Source: an uncultured Collinsella sp. (GTDB lineage: Bacteria > Actinomycetota > Coriobacteriia > Coriobacteriales > Coriobacteriaceae). From it: 7,561 nt of DNA. The stretch is from NCBI GenBank assembly GCA_937969105.1, contig CALBUZ010000132.1:1-7561 (forward strand), given 5' to 3'. Of the stretch, positions 1 to 7,561 are shown one piece after another. The notes beneath the pieces are model-generated. The model did no database searches. It was not told the origin of the DNA and saw only the letters and a list, made by a program, of their open reading frames with translations. Each line of letters begins with the position of its first letter. Position 1 is the stretch's first letter. The translations under genes were made by a program, and so were the position numbers.

Positions 1-2874
<2,874 letters not shown>

Positions 2875-2880
2875 TTGACT

Positions 2881-7356
<4,476 letters not shown>

Positions 7357-7382
7357 TTTCCTAGTACGTTAACCGTCCTTCC

Positions 7383-7419
7383 AAAGACCCGTTTCCCAAC
7401 AGGGAAGCGGGTCTTTTTT
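7383..7419 (+). terminator. Rho-independent terminator after rpoC
   Basis: Twenty-six bases after the rpoC stop, AAGACCCGTTTCCC (7384-7397) pairs with GGGAAGCGGGTCTT (7402-7415) around an AACA loop. The stem is 14 base pairs with one G-U pair, extendable to 15, and runs into a six-T tract at 7414-7419. This marks the end of the rpoBC transcript. On the opposite strand the hairpin is followed by only three T residues, so efficient bidirectional termination is less likely. Confidence 0.95.
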
Positions 7420-7435
7420 GGTGAGGAACGTTGCC

Positions 7436-7451
7436 CCGACGAGCACGTCGG
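7436..7451. repeat. Small inverted repeat (6-bp stem)
   Basis: CCGACG (7436-7441) pairs perfectly with CGTCGG (7446-7451) around an AGCA loop. A second tiny dyad follows: CCCG 7455-7458 and CGGG 7462-7465, with a 3-base loop. Neither has a T-tract. In GC-rich DNA such dyads arise by chance, so no function is claimed. Confidence 0.4.
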
Positions 7452-7476
7452 ATTCCCGGAACGGGCCGCCCGCTGT

Positions 7477-7561
7477 TTAAGTTTGTCGCGAGTTCCGCAC
7501 GCAAAGGAAAGCACTTAATGTGCTTTCCGTCTTGCGCAGGACTGTAGAGCAGCAAACTTAA
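7477..7561. repeat. 85-base nested imperfect inverted repeat in rpoC downstream region
   Basis: The outer arms TTAAGTTTG (7477-7485) and CAAACTTAA (7553-7561) are perfect 9-base inverted repeats enclosing 67 bases. Inside lies a hairpin: GGAAAGCAC (7506-7514) and GTGCTTTCC (7520-7528) with a TTAAT loop. Below it CGCAA (7500-7504) pairs with TTGCG (7532-7536), and TCC (7494-7496) pairs with GGA (7539-7541). The whole could fold as one long, bulged stem. No T-tract follows any stem inside the window. It could be a structured small RNA, the leader of the next gene, or a short palindromic or MITE-like element. The right arm ends on the last base of the window, so the repeat may be longer. No protein-coding gene is seen in 7420-7561. 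Confidence 0.6.

Noticed and set aside
7361..7555. A 64-codon minus-strand open frame over the terminator and downstream repeat.
   Set aside because: It runs through the terminator hairpin, has no recognisable domain, and no ribosome binding site was identified for it.
7420..7561. A tRNA gene or a promoter for the next gene.
   Set aside because: No cloverleaf or CCA-type acceptor pattern fits, and no pair of -35 and -10 like hexamers with a 16-18 base spacer could be supported by eye.

Overview
The window holds the 3' four-fifths of rpoB and all of rpoC, the genes for the beta and beta' subunits of bacterial RNA polymerase. Both are on the + strand in one tight transcription unit, closed by a strong intrinsic terminator. 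The DNA is GC-rich with a strong preference for C or G in third codon positions, as expected of highly expressed genes. The beta' sequence has Gram-positive/actinobacterial wording ([25 protein letters not shown]) and an acidic coiled-coil clamp insertion, and it lacks the proteobacterial trigger-loop insertion. The best guess from sequence alone is an actinobacterium of the class Coriobacteriia, perhaps near Collinsella. The lineage is an inference, not a measurement.

Layout: 1-2874 is rpoB without its first roughly 240-255 codons. 2875-2880 is a 6-base gap, with the rpoC ribosome binding site lying inside the last rpoB codons. 2881-7356 is rpoC (1491 codons from the preferred GTG start). 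7383-7419 is a rho-independent terminator. 7420-7561 has no credible gene, but it carries an 85-base nested inverted repeat (7477-7561) that ends exactly at the window edge.

The two subunits together form the catalytic cleft. Beta supplies the rifamycin pocket, fork loop 2 and the two active-site lysines. Beta' supplies the Mg-binding aspartates, bridge helix, trigger loop, clamp and switch regions. All catalytic residues are present, so this is a working housekeeping polymerase. What is unusual is where it departs from near-universal bacterial sequence: fork loop 2 (longer by 8 residues and rewritten), bridge helix, trigger loop, the FEAR motif after the trigger loop, switch 1, switch 2 and the fidaxomicin-sensitizer position. 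Beta' also has a roughly 220-residue C-terminal extension. It contains a helix-hairpin-helix domain resembling the DNA-binding C-terminal domain of the alpha subunit, with several DNA-contact positions kept. That domain, and the clustered changes in antibiotic-binding elements, are the most interesting things here.
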